This document shows positions 39,101-46,166 of a DNA stretch of 64,000 bases, one piece after another (position 1 is the stretch's first letter; the number at the start of each line of letters is the position of its first letter). Location of the stretch: contig NZ_FZOS01000001.1 in NCBI RefSeq assembly GCF_900188165.1, positions 124,001-188,000 on the forward strand, in the 5' to 3' direction. Source of the DNA: Edaphosphingomonas laterariae (GTDB lineage Bacteria; Pseudomonadota; Alphaproteobacteria; Sphingomonadales; Sphingomonadaceae). A program made the position numbers and the translations under genes. The notes below the pieces were generated by a model that saw only the letters and a list, made by a program, of their open reading frames with translations, had not been told where the DNA came from and did not search any database.

Positions 39101-42100
39101 CCGGTGGTGCTGGCGGCAATGGCCTGGGCGGCAGCATCCAACTGGCGGCGACGGGTGGTTCGATCACCCTCGGCGCACTCGATCTGATCGCACGCGGCAC
39201 TGGCGGCGATAGCGGCACCGGCACCGCCGGTTCCGGGGGCTCGGGAACGGGCGGTCGGATCCGTCTGTCGACCGGCGACCTTCCCGGCGGGACGGCAGGA
39301 CGGATCACCGCTCTCGATACATCGCTCGATGCATCCGCCACAGGCGGGCTTGGCACCGCTGGCCGCATCGAAATCCACCAGCAAAGCGCCAGTGGCTCGG
39401 GCCTGATCGGCTTTGACCAACTGTCGGCAATCGCGGATGGAGGCGCGACCGATGCTTCCGTCTCGGCCATCGATCTCCTGGCCGATGGCGGCGCCATCGC
39501 CGTGGCCAATTCGGCGCTGATCAGCGCCGGCGGCTTCGCCTATCTGCGCGGCGCCGGGGCCGGCGTCATCACGATTGGCGGCGATCTCAACGTCTTCTCC
39601 GGGCAGTTGATCGCTTCCAGCCACGCCGGCCAGACGGCGGTGCCGGCTGATACGATCCGCGCAGGCAGCGCTTCCTTCTTCGCCGGCGTCGACGTCCAGT
39701 TCGACAATGGCGCCGTCGTTCGGGCCGATGAGATCCGCCTCACCGCCCAGCGCGATGTCGCCGCCGACAGCCTGCTCGGCCAGAGCGGCATCACCGTCAC
39801 GGCGGGACGCGACATTGGCCTGGGTGACGCCATCGCCAGCAACGGTAACGTCAGCCTGATCGCCGGAAGTGCTGGCAGCCAGGACATTCCCGGCGCGCCG
39901 CTCGACCGTGGCGACGTGAATATCCGCGGAACCGTGCAGGCCAGCAGCGGGGTGCAGGTGGCCGCGGGCGGCGATATCCGGCTTGCCGGCGGCGCGGCGG
40001 TGCGATCCGAAAACCGTGTCGTCCTGTCCGCCGGTGACGATGTCCTGCTTGCCGCAGGGTCATCGATTGAAGCGGCGACAAATCCGTCGTCCGATCCCAC
40101 CGGAACCGGATTGGAGCTTACGGCGGGTCGGCAGGCCATCGCCTATTCGCGTGACCCGGCCGATATTTCGTCGATCATCATCGACGGGCAGGTTTCGGGC
40201 GGGCAACGGCCGATGCTGCTTGCCGCGCAGGCGATCCAGGCCAGCAATGGCACGATCGCCGGCCGCAGCCTGATCGTGGAGATCGACGGCGCCCCCGCTC
40301 CAGGCGCCTCGCAACTCGACGATCAAGGCCAATTGTCAGCGGGGTGCCAGCAAGGGATCGCCTGTCTGGGCGCCGTCACGATCACCGACACGCTCTCGAT
40401 CGGCGACGTCACCGGCTTCGCCCCAACCGCCATCCGGCTCGCGGGCGCCACCACGGCCGACCGCATCATCCTGCGCACCCGTGGCGATATCGCGCTCGAT
40501 GCCGATGTGACGGGCACCAGCCAGCTCACGGTCCAATCCATCGACGGAAGCATCCTGATCGGTGGTGCTGTTTTGACCGGTGGCACGGGCCCGGGAGGCT
40601 TGCTGCAACTCGCTTCGGCTAACGGCATCTCCGCGCCGGGCGCTTCGCTGATCGCCGGTGGCACGGCCCAGTTCTACCTAGGCGATGGCAGCTTTGCGGT
40701 CGCCGGGTTGCGCGTGGGCGATCGCATCGACACGCTCGACGCGCAGGGCAATGTCACCACATTCGGTGGGCTTGCCGTGGCCGGCCCCATCGCGATCAGC
40801 GGCACGACAGAAGTTACGCGCGGCCATCTCGCCCTCACGTCCGGCAGCACGATCAACCTCGGCACAGCCTCCGCCGGCAACGACATCCGCCTCGATGCCA
40901 CGGGCGCTGTCGCAGCCACGTCGCTGAGCGCCGGTGACGACATCGTCATCAGCGGCGACAGCGTGTCGATCGACACCGCGTCCACCACCGGCCTCGGCCT
41001 TGATGATGAAACCGGCTATGGGGGGGACGGCCTCGGCAATATCGCGGTCGCGGCACGCGGGGACATTTCGTTCGACGCCATTGTGACCGGCGGCAATGTG
41101 ACGCTGAGTTCGGATGCCGGCGCCGTCAGCGTTGCCACCAACCTGAACGCCGTGGGCCAGATCGACGCATTCGGCACCTCGGTCGTCCTGCGCAGTCTCG
41201 GCGATCTCAATCTGGGCGCCATCCGGGCCAGCGCCGGGGATATCGATCTTGCCGCCGCTGGTTCGATCGACATAAGCGGCGCTTCCGCGCAAGGCTCGAT
41301 CCTGATCGACGCCGGCACCGACGGCTCGGGCGATGCCCGACTGATCGATACACAGGCCGGAAATGGCATTGCCGTCACCGCGCGGGGCCTGGCCACCATC
41401 GGCGGCGACATTTCAGCATCGACGATCAGCATCGCCTCGCACGATATCGCGATTGTTGCCGGCGAAGGCCCGGCCCGCATCGGTATCGAGACCGAAAGCA
41501 TCACGCTGACCAATATCGGCTCGCAGAACAGTCAGGTCGGCGGGGCGGACGTCAGCGGCATCTGGTCCTTGTCGAATGACGAGTTCGCACGCCTGAGCGC
41601 GCACGACATCACCATCGCAACCACGGACAGCGATCTCACCGTGGCACGGCTGGACATCATCGGCGCGGCAGGTGGGGACAGCGCCACGCGCCGGCGCAAC
41701 CTTCTCGGCAGCGATCTCATGCTGCGGTCGGGCGGCGCATTGTTCGTCAACGATGCCATTATCCTGACGGACGCGGGGGATGCCGACCGGCTGACGCTGA
41801 GCGCGGCGGACCGGATCATGGTCGATACGTCGGCGGGCGGGTCGATCCGCCTCAATGGCCCGGCGGGCGCGCTTGGCGGCGCGCTTGTGCTTGATGCCGG
41901 CACCGTCTTCGTCGGCACCGCGCAAGCATGGGCCGACATTCAGAATTTGACGGGCATCGACGCACGCGACGAACGCCTGGCGCGCAACGACGGCATCTCC
42001 AACGCAGCGGGTTTCCTGCAGGCCGGGGCGATGGAATTCCGTGCCAGCAGCGGCATCTACATCCAGAACACCGGAACCGATCGCCGCCCGTCCGCTGAAC

Positions 42101-42738
42101 GCGGTGGCTTCACGGTCGGCAGCGGCGGCGTCACCATCACCACCCTTGGTGATGGCGCGCCGGTCGAGATCGTCATCAACGGCCGCCAGCAGCGCGCCGA
42201 TGGCAGCTTCGCAAGCGGCGCCGATCTGATCCCGCTCCTCACCCTGCGCGGCCAGGGATCGGCGGCGATGGCGAGTTTCAATCCGCGCTCCACCGCCAAT
42301 GGTTGCCTGATCGTCGGCCTGAGCTGCCGCTTTGACCTGCCAGACCAGATCGGTCTGCCCCAACAGGATGTGATTGCCTCCCTCGATCCCGACGAGGATT
42401 TCGATGGCGAAACGGGTCTCGTCCAGAGCCTCAACCAGCCCGTCATCCAATTTGCCGATATGGGCGGGCTGACCAGCGATCCGGTGATCGACGATCCTGT
42501 CACCGGATCCGGCAATGAGGACCTTTGGATGGGGCCGGGCGGCGTCGATGGCGGAACCGATATCCAGCAGCAGGTAACCGGAACCCGCAATGACAGCGAT
42601 GATGAGGATGAGGCCGACAAGGATCCCGCGACGGTCGACCAGCAGGTGACGGGCACCCGCAACGAAAATCTGGACGAACAGGTGACCGGGACGCGCAAGG
42701 ATGATGATGCCGACGGGGAACCGGCGCGACCGCAATGA
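33184..42738 (+). CDS. Giant TpsA exoprotein (filamentous haemagglutinin-like adhesin)
   Basis: 3184 residues from ATG 33184, behind GAGAGG; a TTG at 33178 is in frame but overlaps the ribosome site. Order: long signal peptide ending near AAAQS; TPS domain (about 45-300) with LNRIVPTGSAAGRSVLLDGN and FYSPDGLIVGANASINVG; a beta-helical region; a very glycine-rich stretch (about 520-2060); a second FHA-like beta-helix (about 2070-3050); and an acidic tail with three QVTGTR repeats. No C-terminal membrane anchor is evident, as expected for two-partner secretion. It is probably a surface fibre for adhesion or biofilm, exported by TpsB. No toxin or protease domain is visible at the C-terminus. Confidence 0.95.
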   Translation: MSGTVPPPTMAIKRLRRPLLSTCAVAAAMAAWGHHPAAAQSFQGAGNVAAGSATINQGVPGVTTVTVTSPTAIINWTPTDTAAAGTPIQFQGSGTTANFESSGGDYTVLNRIVPTGSAAGRSVLLDGNINSYMGSTGGARGGAVWFYSPDGLIVGANASINVGSLLLTTRNLSDAEFLSGNGIYNFGSADNSRAAITIQPGAAIDAQYDSSLTTNSYVAMVAPRIRQGGAVRVNGSAAYVAAEQARITIAGSLFDIQVQSGSNVAAGTPGDNVTLEHTGSTGGPASSDPGTDRQAIYMVAIPKNVAITMLVGGDVGYDAVQARQENGVVVLSAGSNLSSAGVATDGPASGVGANVTITGGDFTSRTTAYGRTNAVAQGNLTFNEDLTLIAGNTAMLHARSGETADIAGALTVLTRNLDDAGAAIRGTAAIEAGSGATIDVDRDTFVDASQFVVGNSQAGFARVSGDPGASLSFTRLDIHADASSSTGTARGGDASLAMNGASLTVRDVDGIPDVISISADGSAGGAAGGADGFGGTASVVLADTSVTASSLLVSAAGNGGGAGVTVGGNGTGGSASVTISGSISDIAIDGAIRISATGSGGGDGTDGSGDGINGGAGTGGTARYTQNDGIVAAANLTVDASGRGANALESDQSGVRGGSGGSGTGGVAIIALNGGTLNAAGLNAIAVGEGGIGGDGFEIGYGEIGYGGPSPDAGDAGAGRGGNASVTIGGAFGGSSIDISANGLAGAAGISASGNDGAGADAMGGVSGTGGAELIFTANGSATLAAASVRADAIASDGASRGGNATGGRAIISKAGTGSVTLGDVTISAVALGGGAFAPGSTGGNATGGNASLMATGGDLGLQTLILDASAIGGGDTAFSAPGTGGDATGGFAELNLSNSSVTINGGLEIYAEGQGGRKAIAGDGTGGRIDVAITSGSLSVTGFASPRFSANGSGGVGADDDNATAGAGRGGTLALSLNDGSFTSSGGMNLEASGFGGSGLSEFDTPVAVGGAAAGGSIQISLNGASSLTPDNNLSILASAQGGDGIGGGRADGGSIAIDIADNGIVDTLNVLVQANAFGGTGRFGGDGGQAMAGTIDVDLTGGSAEGSIESGYGVTFSAFAAGGSASEFGYGGNGGAAIGGVVDVALGGGSLAVSSLNLDASATGGNGADGEITGLGAFNGGNGGDATGGTANLSVAGGLVQVNSASVMVDAAGGRGGLAFDDSLFAGNGGRGIAGGAAGAPGGAGITLTDGAIFNANDLRVTAFGTGGDAGYIIGSGAPDLTRPTGGDGADAIGGIARLSIVNGSLSSGFTTVDAGARGGFGEYGQTGAPSSSSGSATGGVAELLLAAGSATFDTLQVRATAEGGGIYSIVRYGDATGGLARIAASGGGLTINQSLTFTAGATSRQGSAGAPTVTGGTAAFEASGGAAINYAAGAFTIDAGATVSAIGGEGGEEGYGGFSAQAAGAGLLAVGEGTVTGGNATFTVDGATINLTDGLILNGAASALAPGGSAAGGSATLTVRNGGQLNVSGNVDLNASGTGAGGPAGGFGQGGTVSILADGGTINAGLFLLDASGIGGNSFLAAPGATGAGGTVQVDIRSSATQMAAISAGALTALASGVGGSASIDPAGTSGTSGGDGVGGTIAITAGGTLDISDGLSLDASGRGGDAFAGGIGGTGSGGGITLASTTTGGAAGAIDAGAIRLVASGTGGGALDPEPFATITGLDLTAASGGSGIGGSVTLALDAGSIATNNAITVDITGTGQSGANSFTGVGGNGGAGGDGAGGSFALNVGEGTLLSGFSVDATALAGNGGNGSLDGFGGAGGGATGGSFAINLSGAGQSLSLPTLTLALGAVGGSGGAALGGGTLAAAGGAGGSATGGNLLLGVSGDGASLTLAGLDLDATASGGTGGNGASGQIAGAGGAGGLATGGTMIAAVGPGALAIDGATRVDVSGTGGVGGSGGTDSAGTAAAGGAGGNGLGGSIQLAATGGSITLGALDLIARGTGGDSGTGTAGSGGSGTGGRIRLSTGDLPGGTAGRITALDTSLDASATGGLGTAGRIEIHQQSASGSGLIGFDQLSAIADGGATDASVSAIDLLADGGAIAVANSALISAGGFAYLRGAGAGVITIGGDLNVFSGQLIASSHAGQTAVPADTIRAGSASFFAGVDVQFDNGAVVRADEIRLTAQRDVAADSLLGQSGITVTAGRDIGLGDAIASNGNVSLIAGSAGSQDIPGAPLDRGDVNIRGTVQASSGVQVAAGGDIRLAGGAAVRSENRVVLSAGDDVLLAAGSSIEAATNPSSDPTGTGLELTAGRQAIAYSRDPADISSIIIDGQVSGGQRPMLLAAQAIQASNGTIAGRSLIVEIDGAPAPGASQLDDQGQLSAGCQQGIACLGAVTITDTLSIGDVTGFAPTAIRLAGATTADRIILRTRGDIALDADVTGTSQLTVQSIDGSILIGGAVLTGGTGPGGLLQLASANGISAPGASLIAGGTAQFYLGDGSFAVAGLRVGDRIDTLDAQGNVTTFGGLAVAGPIAISGTTEVTRGHLALTSGSTINLGTASAGNDIRLDATGAVAATSLSAGDDIVISGDSVSIDTASTTGLGLDDETGYGGDGLGNIAVAARGDISFDAIVTGGNVTLSSDAGAVSVATNLNAVGQIDAFGTSVVLRSLGDLNLGAIRASAGDIDLAAAGSIDISGASAQGSILIDAGTDGSGDARLIDTQAGNGIAVTARGLATIGGDISASTISIASHDIAIVAGEGPARIGIETESITLTNIGSQNSQVGGADVSGIWSLSNDEFARLSAHDITIATTDSDLTVARLDIIGAAGGDSATRRRNLLGSDLMLRSGGALFVNDAIILTDAGDADRLTLSAADRIMVDTSAGGSIRLNGPAGALGGALVLDAGTVFVGTAQAWADIQNLTGIDARDERLARNDGISNAAGFLQAGAMEFRASSGIYIQNTGTDRRPSAERGGFTVGSGGVTITTLGDGAPVEIVINGRQQRADGSFASGADLIPLLTLRGQGSAAMASFNPRSTANGCLIVGLSCRFDLPDQIGLPQQDVIASLDPDEDFDGETGLVQSLNQPVIQFADMGGLTSDPVIDDPVTGSGNEDLWMGPGGVDGGTDIQQQVTGTRNDSDDEDEADKDPATVDQQVTGTRNENLDEQVTGTRKDDDADGEPARPQ
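34740..39360 (+). repeat. Glycine-rich degenerate repeat region inside tpsA
   Basis: About 1540 codons of recurring GGxGGxATGG-type units alternating with short beta strands (e.g. GGNGGAGGDGAGG, GGAGGSATGGNL). The units are degenerate and irregular, with no exact long tandem repeats seen by eye. The GGC-rich codon use creates long antisense open frames that are not genes. Confidence 0.8.
42571..42696 (+). repeat. Three QVTGTR motifs in the acidic tail of TpsA
   Basis: QVTGTR is encoded at 42571-42588, 42643-42660 and 42679-42696 (residues about 3130, 3154 and 3166), separated by Asp/Glu-rich spacers. The repeats use different synonymous codons, so the peptide rather than the DNA seems conserved. 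Confidence 0.9.
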
Positions 42739-42750
42739 TCGCATTGGCGC

Positions 42751-42778
42751 GGGCGCTCCGAATGGGTTAGGAGCGCCC
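42751..42778 (+). terminator. Hairpin after tpsA
   Basis: GGGCGCTCC (42751-42759) pairs perfectly with GGAGCGCCC (42770-42778) around a 10-nt loop, 12 nt after the tpsA stop. Only a weak pyrimidine stretch follows, so termination strength is uncertain. Confidence 0.65.
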
Positions 42779-42818
42779 CTGCCCTTCACGGGCTCAAGCT
42801 TTTCGGGTGATCCGTTCG

Positions 42819-44351
42819 ATGTCGCATACCGCCCCTGCCGGCCAGCCGCTGGTTCTGTTCAACAGCGTCACCCGCGCGACCGAGACGTTCGCGCCGATCG
42901 ATCCGGCAATGGCCAAGCTCTATTCGTGCGGCCCGACCGTCTATAACTTCGCCCATCTCGGCAATCTGCGCGCCTACGTCTTTACCGACACCTTGCGCCG
43001 GGTCATCAACTGGAAGGGCTGGAACGCCACCCACGTCATCAACATCACCGATGTCGGCCACCTCACGTCCGACGCGGACGAAGGCGATGACAAGATGGAG
43101 ATTGCCGCGCGCGCCGCTGCCAAGACCATCTGGGAGGTCGCGGCGTTTTACACCGATGCGTTCAAGAACGACATCGCGCGGCTCGGCATTCTCCAGCCGA
43201 CGATCTGGAGCGTCGCGACCGACCATATCCAGGACATGATCGCCTTCGGCCGCCAGATTGCCGATGCTGGCGCGACCTATGAGCTCGACAGCGGGCTCTA
43301 TTTCGACGTCACCAAGGTGCCCGATTATGGGCGGCTTGCGGGCGCGCGGCCCGACGAGACGGTTGGACGCATCGAGACGGTGGAGGGCAAGCGCAACACC
43401 GCCGACTTTGCGATCTGGCGCAAATCGCCGGACGACAGCACCCGCCAGATGGAGTGGGCCTCGCCCTGGGGTGTGGGCGCACCGGGCTGGCATCTCGAAT
43501 GCTCGGTGATGAGCATGAAATATCTTGGCGAGCAGTTCGATATCCACACCGGCGGCATCGACCATCGCGAAATCCATCATTGCAACGAAATCGCGCAGAA
43601 CCAGGCTTTCACCGGCACGGCAAAAACCGGCGCCAACATCTGGATGCACAACAATTTCCTGGTGGATCGCGGCGGCAAGATGTCGAAGTCGAAAGGCGGC
43701 TTCGCGACGCTCCAATCGCTGGTCGATCGCGGCGTTCATCCCTTGGCCTACCGGCTGCTCTGCCTGTCGGCGCATTATCGGTCGGAACTGGAATTCTCCC
43801 CCGATAATCTTGGCGCGGCGCTCACCCGGCTCAAGCGACTGCTGATCTCGGTCGTCCAGTTACGCGACAAGGCCGGCGATCTTTCGTGGATGCGTGTCGT
43901 GGCCGATGCCGGGATGACCAAGGGGGCATCGCTCGTTTATCAGCGCAGCGTGCTCGAACAGGGGCTGCCGGCGGATGCCGTGGCACTGATCGCGCGCTTC
44001 GACGAGGCGATTTCGGGCGACCTGATGATCCCGCAGGCGCTGCCGCTGATCGAGGAAGCCGTCGCCAAAAAGGCGTGGTCGCCGGATATCCGCCTGCGCC
44101 TCGTCGCTACCTTCGATCTCGTCCTCGGCCTCGGCCTGCTGACGCTCGATCGTGCGGACCTGCGCGTTCGGCCGGTGGGCGTGGAGATCGACGAAGCAGA
44201 CGTCGAAGTTCAGTTGGCGGAACGGCAGGCCGCGCGCGCCGAAAAGGACTTCGCCCGTTCCGATGCGATCCGCGACGCCCTGGCGACGCAGGGCATCGAG
44301 TTGATGGACGGTGATCCGCTGCGCTGGGAATGGCGGGTGTCGCTGGGGTAA
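42819..44351 (+). CDS. cysS: Cysteine-tRNA ligase
   Basis: 510 residues from ATG 42819 (a GTG at 42807 is also in frame). Class I signature HIGH-like FAHLGN follows the zinc cysteine in YSCGPTVYN. Further zinc-site residues lie in WHLECSVMS and GGIDHREIHHCNE, and the KMSKS loop is DRGGKMSKSKGG. It charges tRNA-Cys in the cytoplasm. The C-terminal DALR-like helical part is complete. It is a housekeeping gene separated from tpsA by the hairpin at 42751-42778. Confidence 0.97.
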   Translation: MSHTAPAGQPLVLFNSVTRATETFAPIDPAMAKLYSCGPTVYNFAHLGNLRAYVFTDTLRRVINWKGWNATHVINITDVGHLTSDADEGDDKMEIAARAAAKTIWEVAAFYTDAFKNDIARLGILQPTIWSVATDHIQDMIAFGRQIADAGATYELDSGLYFDVTKVPDYGRLAGARPDETVGRIETVEGKRNTADFAIWRKSPDDSTRQMEWASPWGVGAPGWHLECSVMSMKYLGEQFDIHTGGIDHREIHHCNEIAQNQAFTGTAKTGANIWMHNNFLVDRGGKMSKSKGGFATLQSLVDRGVHPLAYRLLCLSAHYRSELEFSPDNLGAALTRLKRLLISVVQLRDKAGDLSWMRVVADAGMTKGASLVYQRSVLEQGLPADAVALIARFDEAISGDLMIPQALPLIEEAVAKKAWSPDIRLRLVATFDLVLGLGLLTLDRADLRVRPVGVEIDEADVEVQLAERQAARAEKDFARSDAIRDALATQGIELMDGDPLRWEWRVSLG

Positions 44352-44426
44352 TTACTAACCTTCTTTGCCCCATAAAACGCCTGTTCGACACATCGGAAAT
44401 GCCGTAGCAAAGGCACTGAAAAAACA

Positions 44427-44439
44427 AGAAGGTCGCGTC
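44427..44439 (+). promoter_or_regulatory. 13-bp leader motif shared with the cytochrome operon (copy 1)
   Basis: AGAAGGTCGCGTC preceded by an A-rich stretch, 62 nt before the TPP-enzyme start. The same 13 bases occur at 47705-47717 before the multiheme operon. Role unknown: promoter element, regulator site or leader RNA. Confidence 0.45.
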
Positions 44440-44501
44440 GAAACTGGTCCTGGTTCCGGGAGTGCCGGCGCGTTGCCGACACCCCTGCTTGGGGGAGCGA
44501 C

Positions 44502-46151
44502 ATGGCAATCAAGGCGTCCGATCTTTTCATCCAATGCCTCGAGGAAGAAGGCGTCGAATATATTTTCGGCGTCCCCGGCGAGGAAAATCTCGACATGCTG
44601 GATAGCCTCAGCCGGTCGAAAAAGATCAAACTCATCCTCACCCGGCACGAACAGGGCGCCGGCTTCATGGCGGCGACCTATGGCCGCCATACGGGTAAGA
44701 CGGGCGTTTGCCTGGCAACACTCGGCCCCGGCGCCACCAATTTCGTCACGGCGGCCGCTTATGCCCAATTGGGTGGCATGCCGATCCTGATGGTGACGGG
44801 CCAGAAACCCATCAAGAAATCCAAGCAGGGCCGGTTCCAGATCCTCGATGTCGTGTCGATGATGGGGCCAATCACCAAATATACCCACCAGCTCGCCAGC
44901 GCCGACAATATTCCCAGCCGCATCCGCGAGGCGATCCGCCTCGCCGAGGAGGAAAAACCCGGCGCCACCCATCTCGAATTTCCGGAAGACGTGGCTGACG
45001 AACACACCGAAAGCCGTCCGCTCAAGCCCAGTCTCGCCCGCCGCCCCTCGGCCGAGCCCAAGGCCGTGCGTGCCGCCGTGGAAAAGCTGGAAAAGGCCAA
45101 GGCACCGATCCTCGTCATCGGCGCCGGCGCCAATCGCAAGCTCACCGGGCGCATGCTCCTCCAGTTCATCGAAAAGACCGGCATTCCATTCCTCACCACC
45201 CAGCTCGGCAAGGGCGTGATCGATGAAAATCATCCGCTGTTCCTGGGTTGCGCGGCGCTGTCATCCGGCGATTTCGTTCACCGTGCGGTTGAGGCCGCCG
45301 ATCTGATCGTCAATGTCGGCCATGACGTGATCGAAAAGCCGCCCTTCTTCATGCAGAATGGCGGCACCGAAGTGATCCATGTGTCGATGCGTTCGGCCGA
45401 GGTCGATCCGGTCTATTTCCCCCAGATCGAGGTGATCGGCGACATCGCCAATGCCTTCTGGCAGATGAAGAACGACATCGTTCCGTCGGGCAGCTGGAAC
45501 TTCGATACCATGCTGCGCTTCCGCAAGGCGGAACTGGAACATAGCCGGTCGATCGAGGACGATCCCCGCTTCCCGATCTTCCCGCCCTATCTCGTCAAGA
45601 AGATCCGCGAGGCGATGCCCGCCAACGGGATCATCTGCCTCGACAACGGCGTCTACAAGATCTGGTTCGCGCGCAATTATTGCGCCCGCCAGCCCAATAC
45701 CGTGCTGCTCGATAACGCCCTCGCCACGATGGGCGCCGGCCTGCCATCCGCCATGGCGTCCGCCATGGTCTATCCCGATCGCAAGGTGATGGCGATCTGC
45801 GGCGATGGCGGCTTCATGATGAACAGCCAGGAAATGGAAACCGCGGTCCGCCTTGGCCTGAACATCACCGTGCTGATCCTGAACGACGGCAGCTACGGCA
45901 TGATCCGCTGGAAACAGGCCAATATGGGGTTCGAGGATTGGGGCCTCACCTATGGTAACCCCGATTTCGTGAAATATGCGGAAAGCTATGGGGCGAAAGG
46001 CCACCGCGTGGAAAGCGCCGAACATCTGCCACAGTTGCTCAAGCAATGCCTCGATACGCCCGGCGTCCATCTGATCGACTGCCCGGTCGATTATTCCGAG
46101 AATGATCAGATCCTGAACAAGGATATCAAGGAATTGAGCCGCAAGCTCTGA
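44502..46151 (+). CDS. Acetolactate synthase large-subunit-like TPP enzyme
   Basis: 549 residues. The three TPP-enzyme domains are clear: N-terminal PYR with the catalytic glutamate in TRHEQGAGFMA, central domain (VIGAGANRKLTG), and the C-terminal PP domain with GDGGFMMNSQEME...ILNDGSYGMIRWKQ (the GDG...N TPP/Mg motif). The RWKQ segment matches acetolactate synthases. No ilvN regulatory subunit follows; instead an aldehyde dehydrogenase starts 15 nt later. It may therefore be a catabolic synthase or 2-oxoacid decarboxylase making an aldehyde for that dehydrogenase. The reaction is uncertain. Confidence 0.9.
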   Translation: MAIKASDLFIQCLEEEGVEYIFGVPGEENLDMLDSLSRSKKIKLILTRHEQGAGFMAATYGRHTGKTGVCLATLGPGATNFVTAAAYAQLGGMPILMVTGQKPIKKSKQGRFQILDVVSMMGPITKYTHQLASADNIPSRIREAIRLAEEEKPGATHLEFPEDVADEHTESRPLKPSLARRPSAEPKAVRAAVEKLEKAKAPILVIGAGANRKLTGRMLLQFIEKTGIPFLTTQLGKGVIDENHPLFLGCAALSSGDFVHRAVEAADLIVNVGHDVIEKPPFFMQNGGTEVIHVSMRSAEVDPVYFPQIEVIGDIANAFWQMKNDIVPSGSWNFDTMLRFRKAELEHSRSIEDDPRFPIFPPYLVKKIREAMPANGIICLDNGVYKIWFARNYCARQPNTVLLDNALATMGAGLPSAMASAMVYPDRKVMAICGDGGFMMNSQEMETAVRLGLNITVLILNDGSYGMIRWKQANMGFEDWGLTYGNPDFVKYAESYGAKGHRVESAEHLPQLLKQCLDTPGVHLIDCPVDYSENDQILNKDIKELSRKL

Positions 46152-46166
46152 CTGGAAAGGCGCGCA

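Noticed and set aside
34740-39360. Repetitive DNA that might be a CRISPR or satellite array
   Set aside because: Repeats are degenerate, in frame and translated; there are no constant repeats with unique spacers.
37554-39509. 651-codon open frame on the minus strand inside tpsA
   Set aside because: Antisense shadow of the GGC/GCC-rich tpsA repeats; its Pro/Ala/Ser composition mirrors the glycine codons and it has no start signal.
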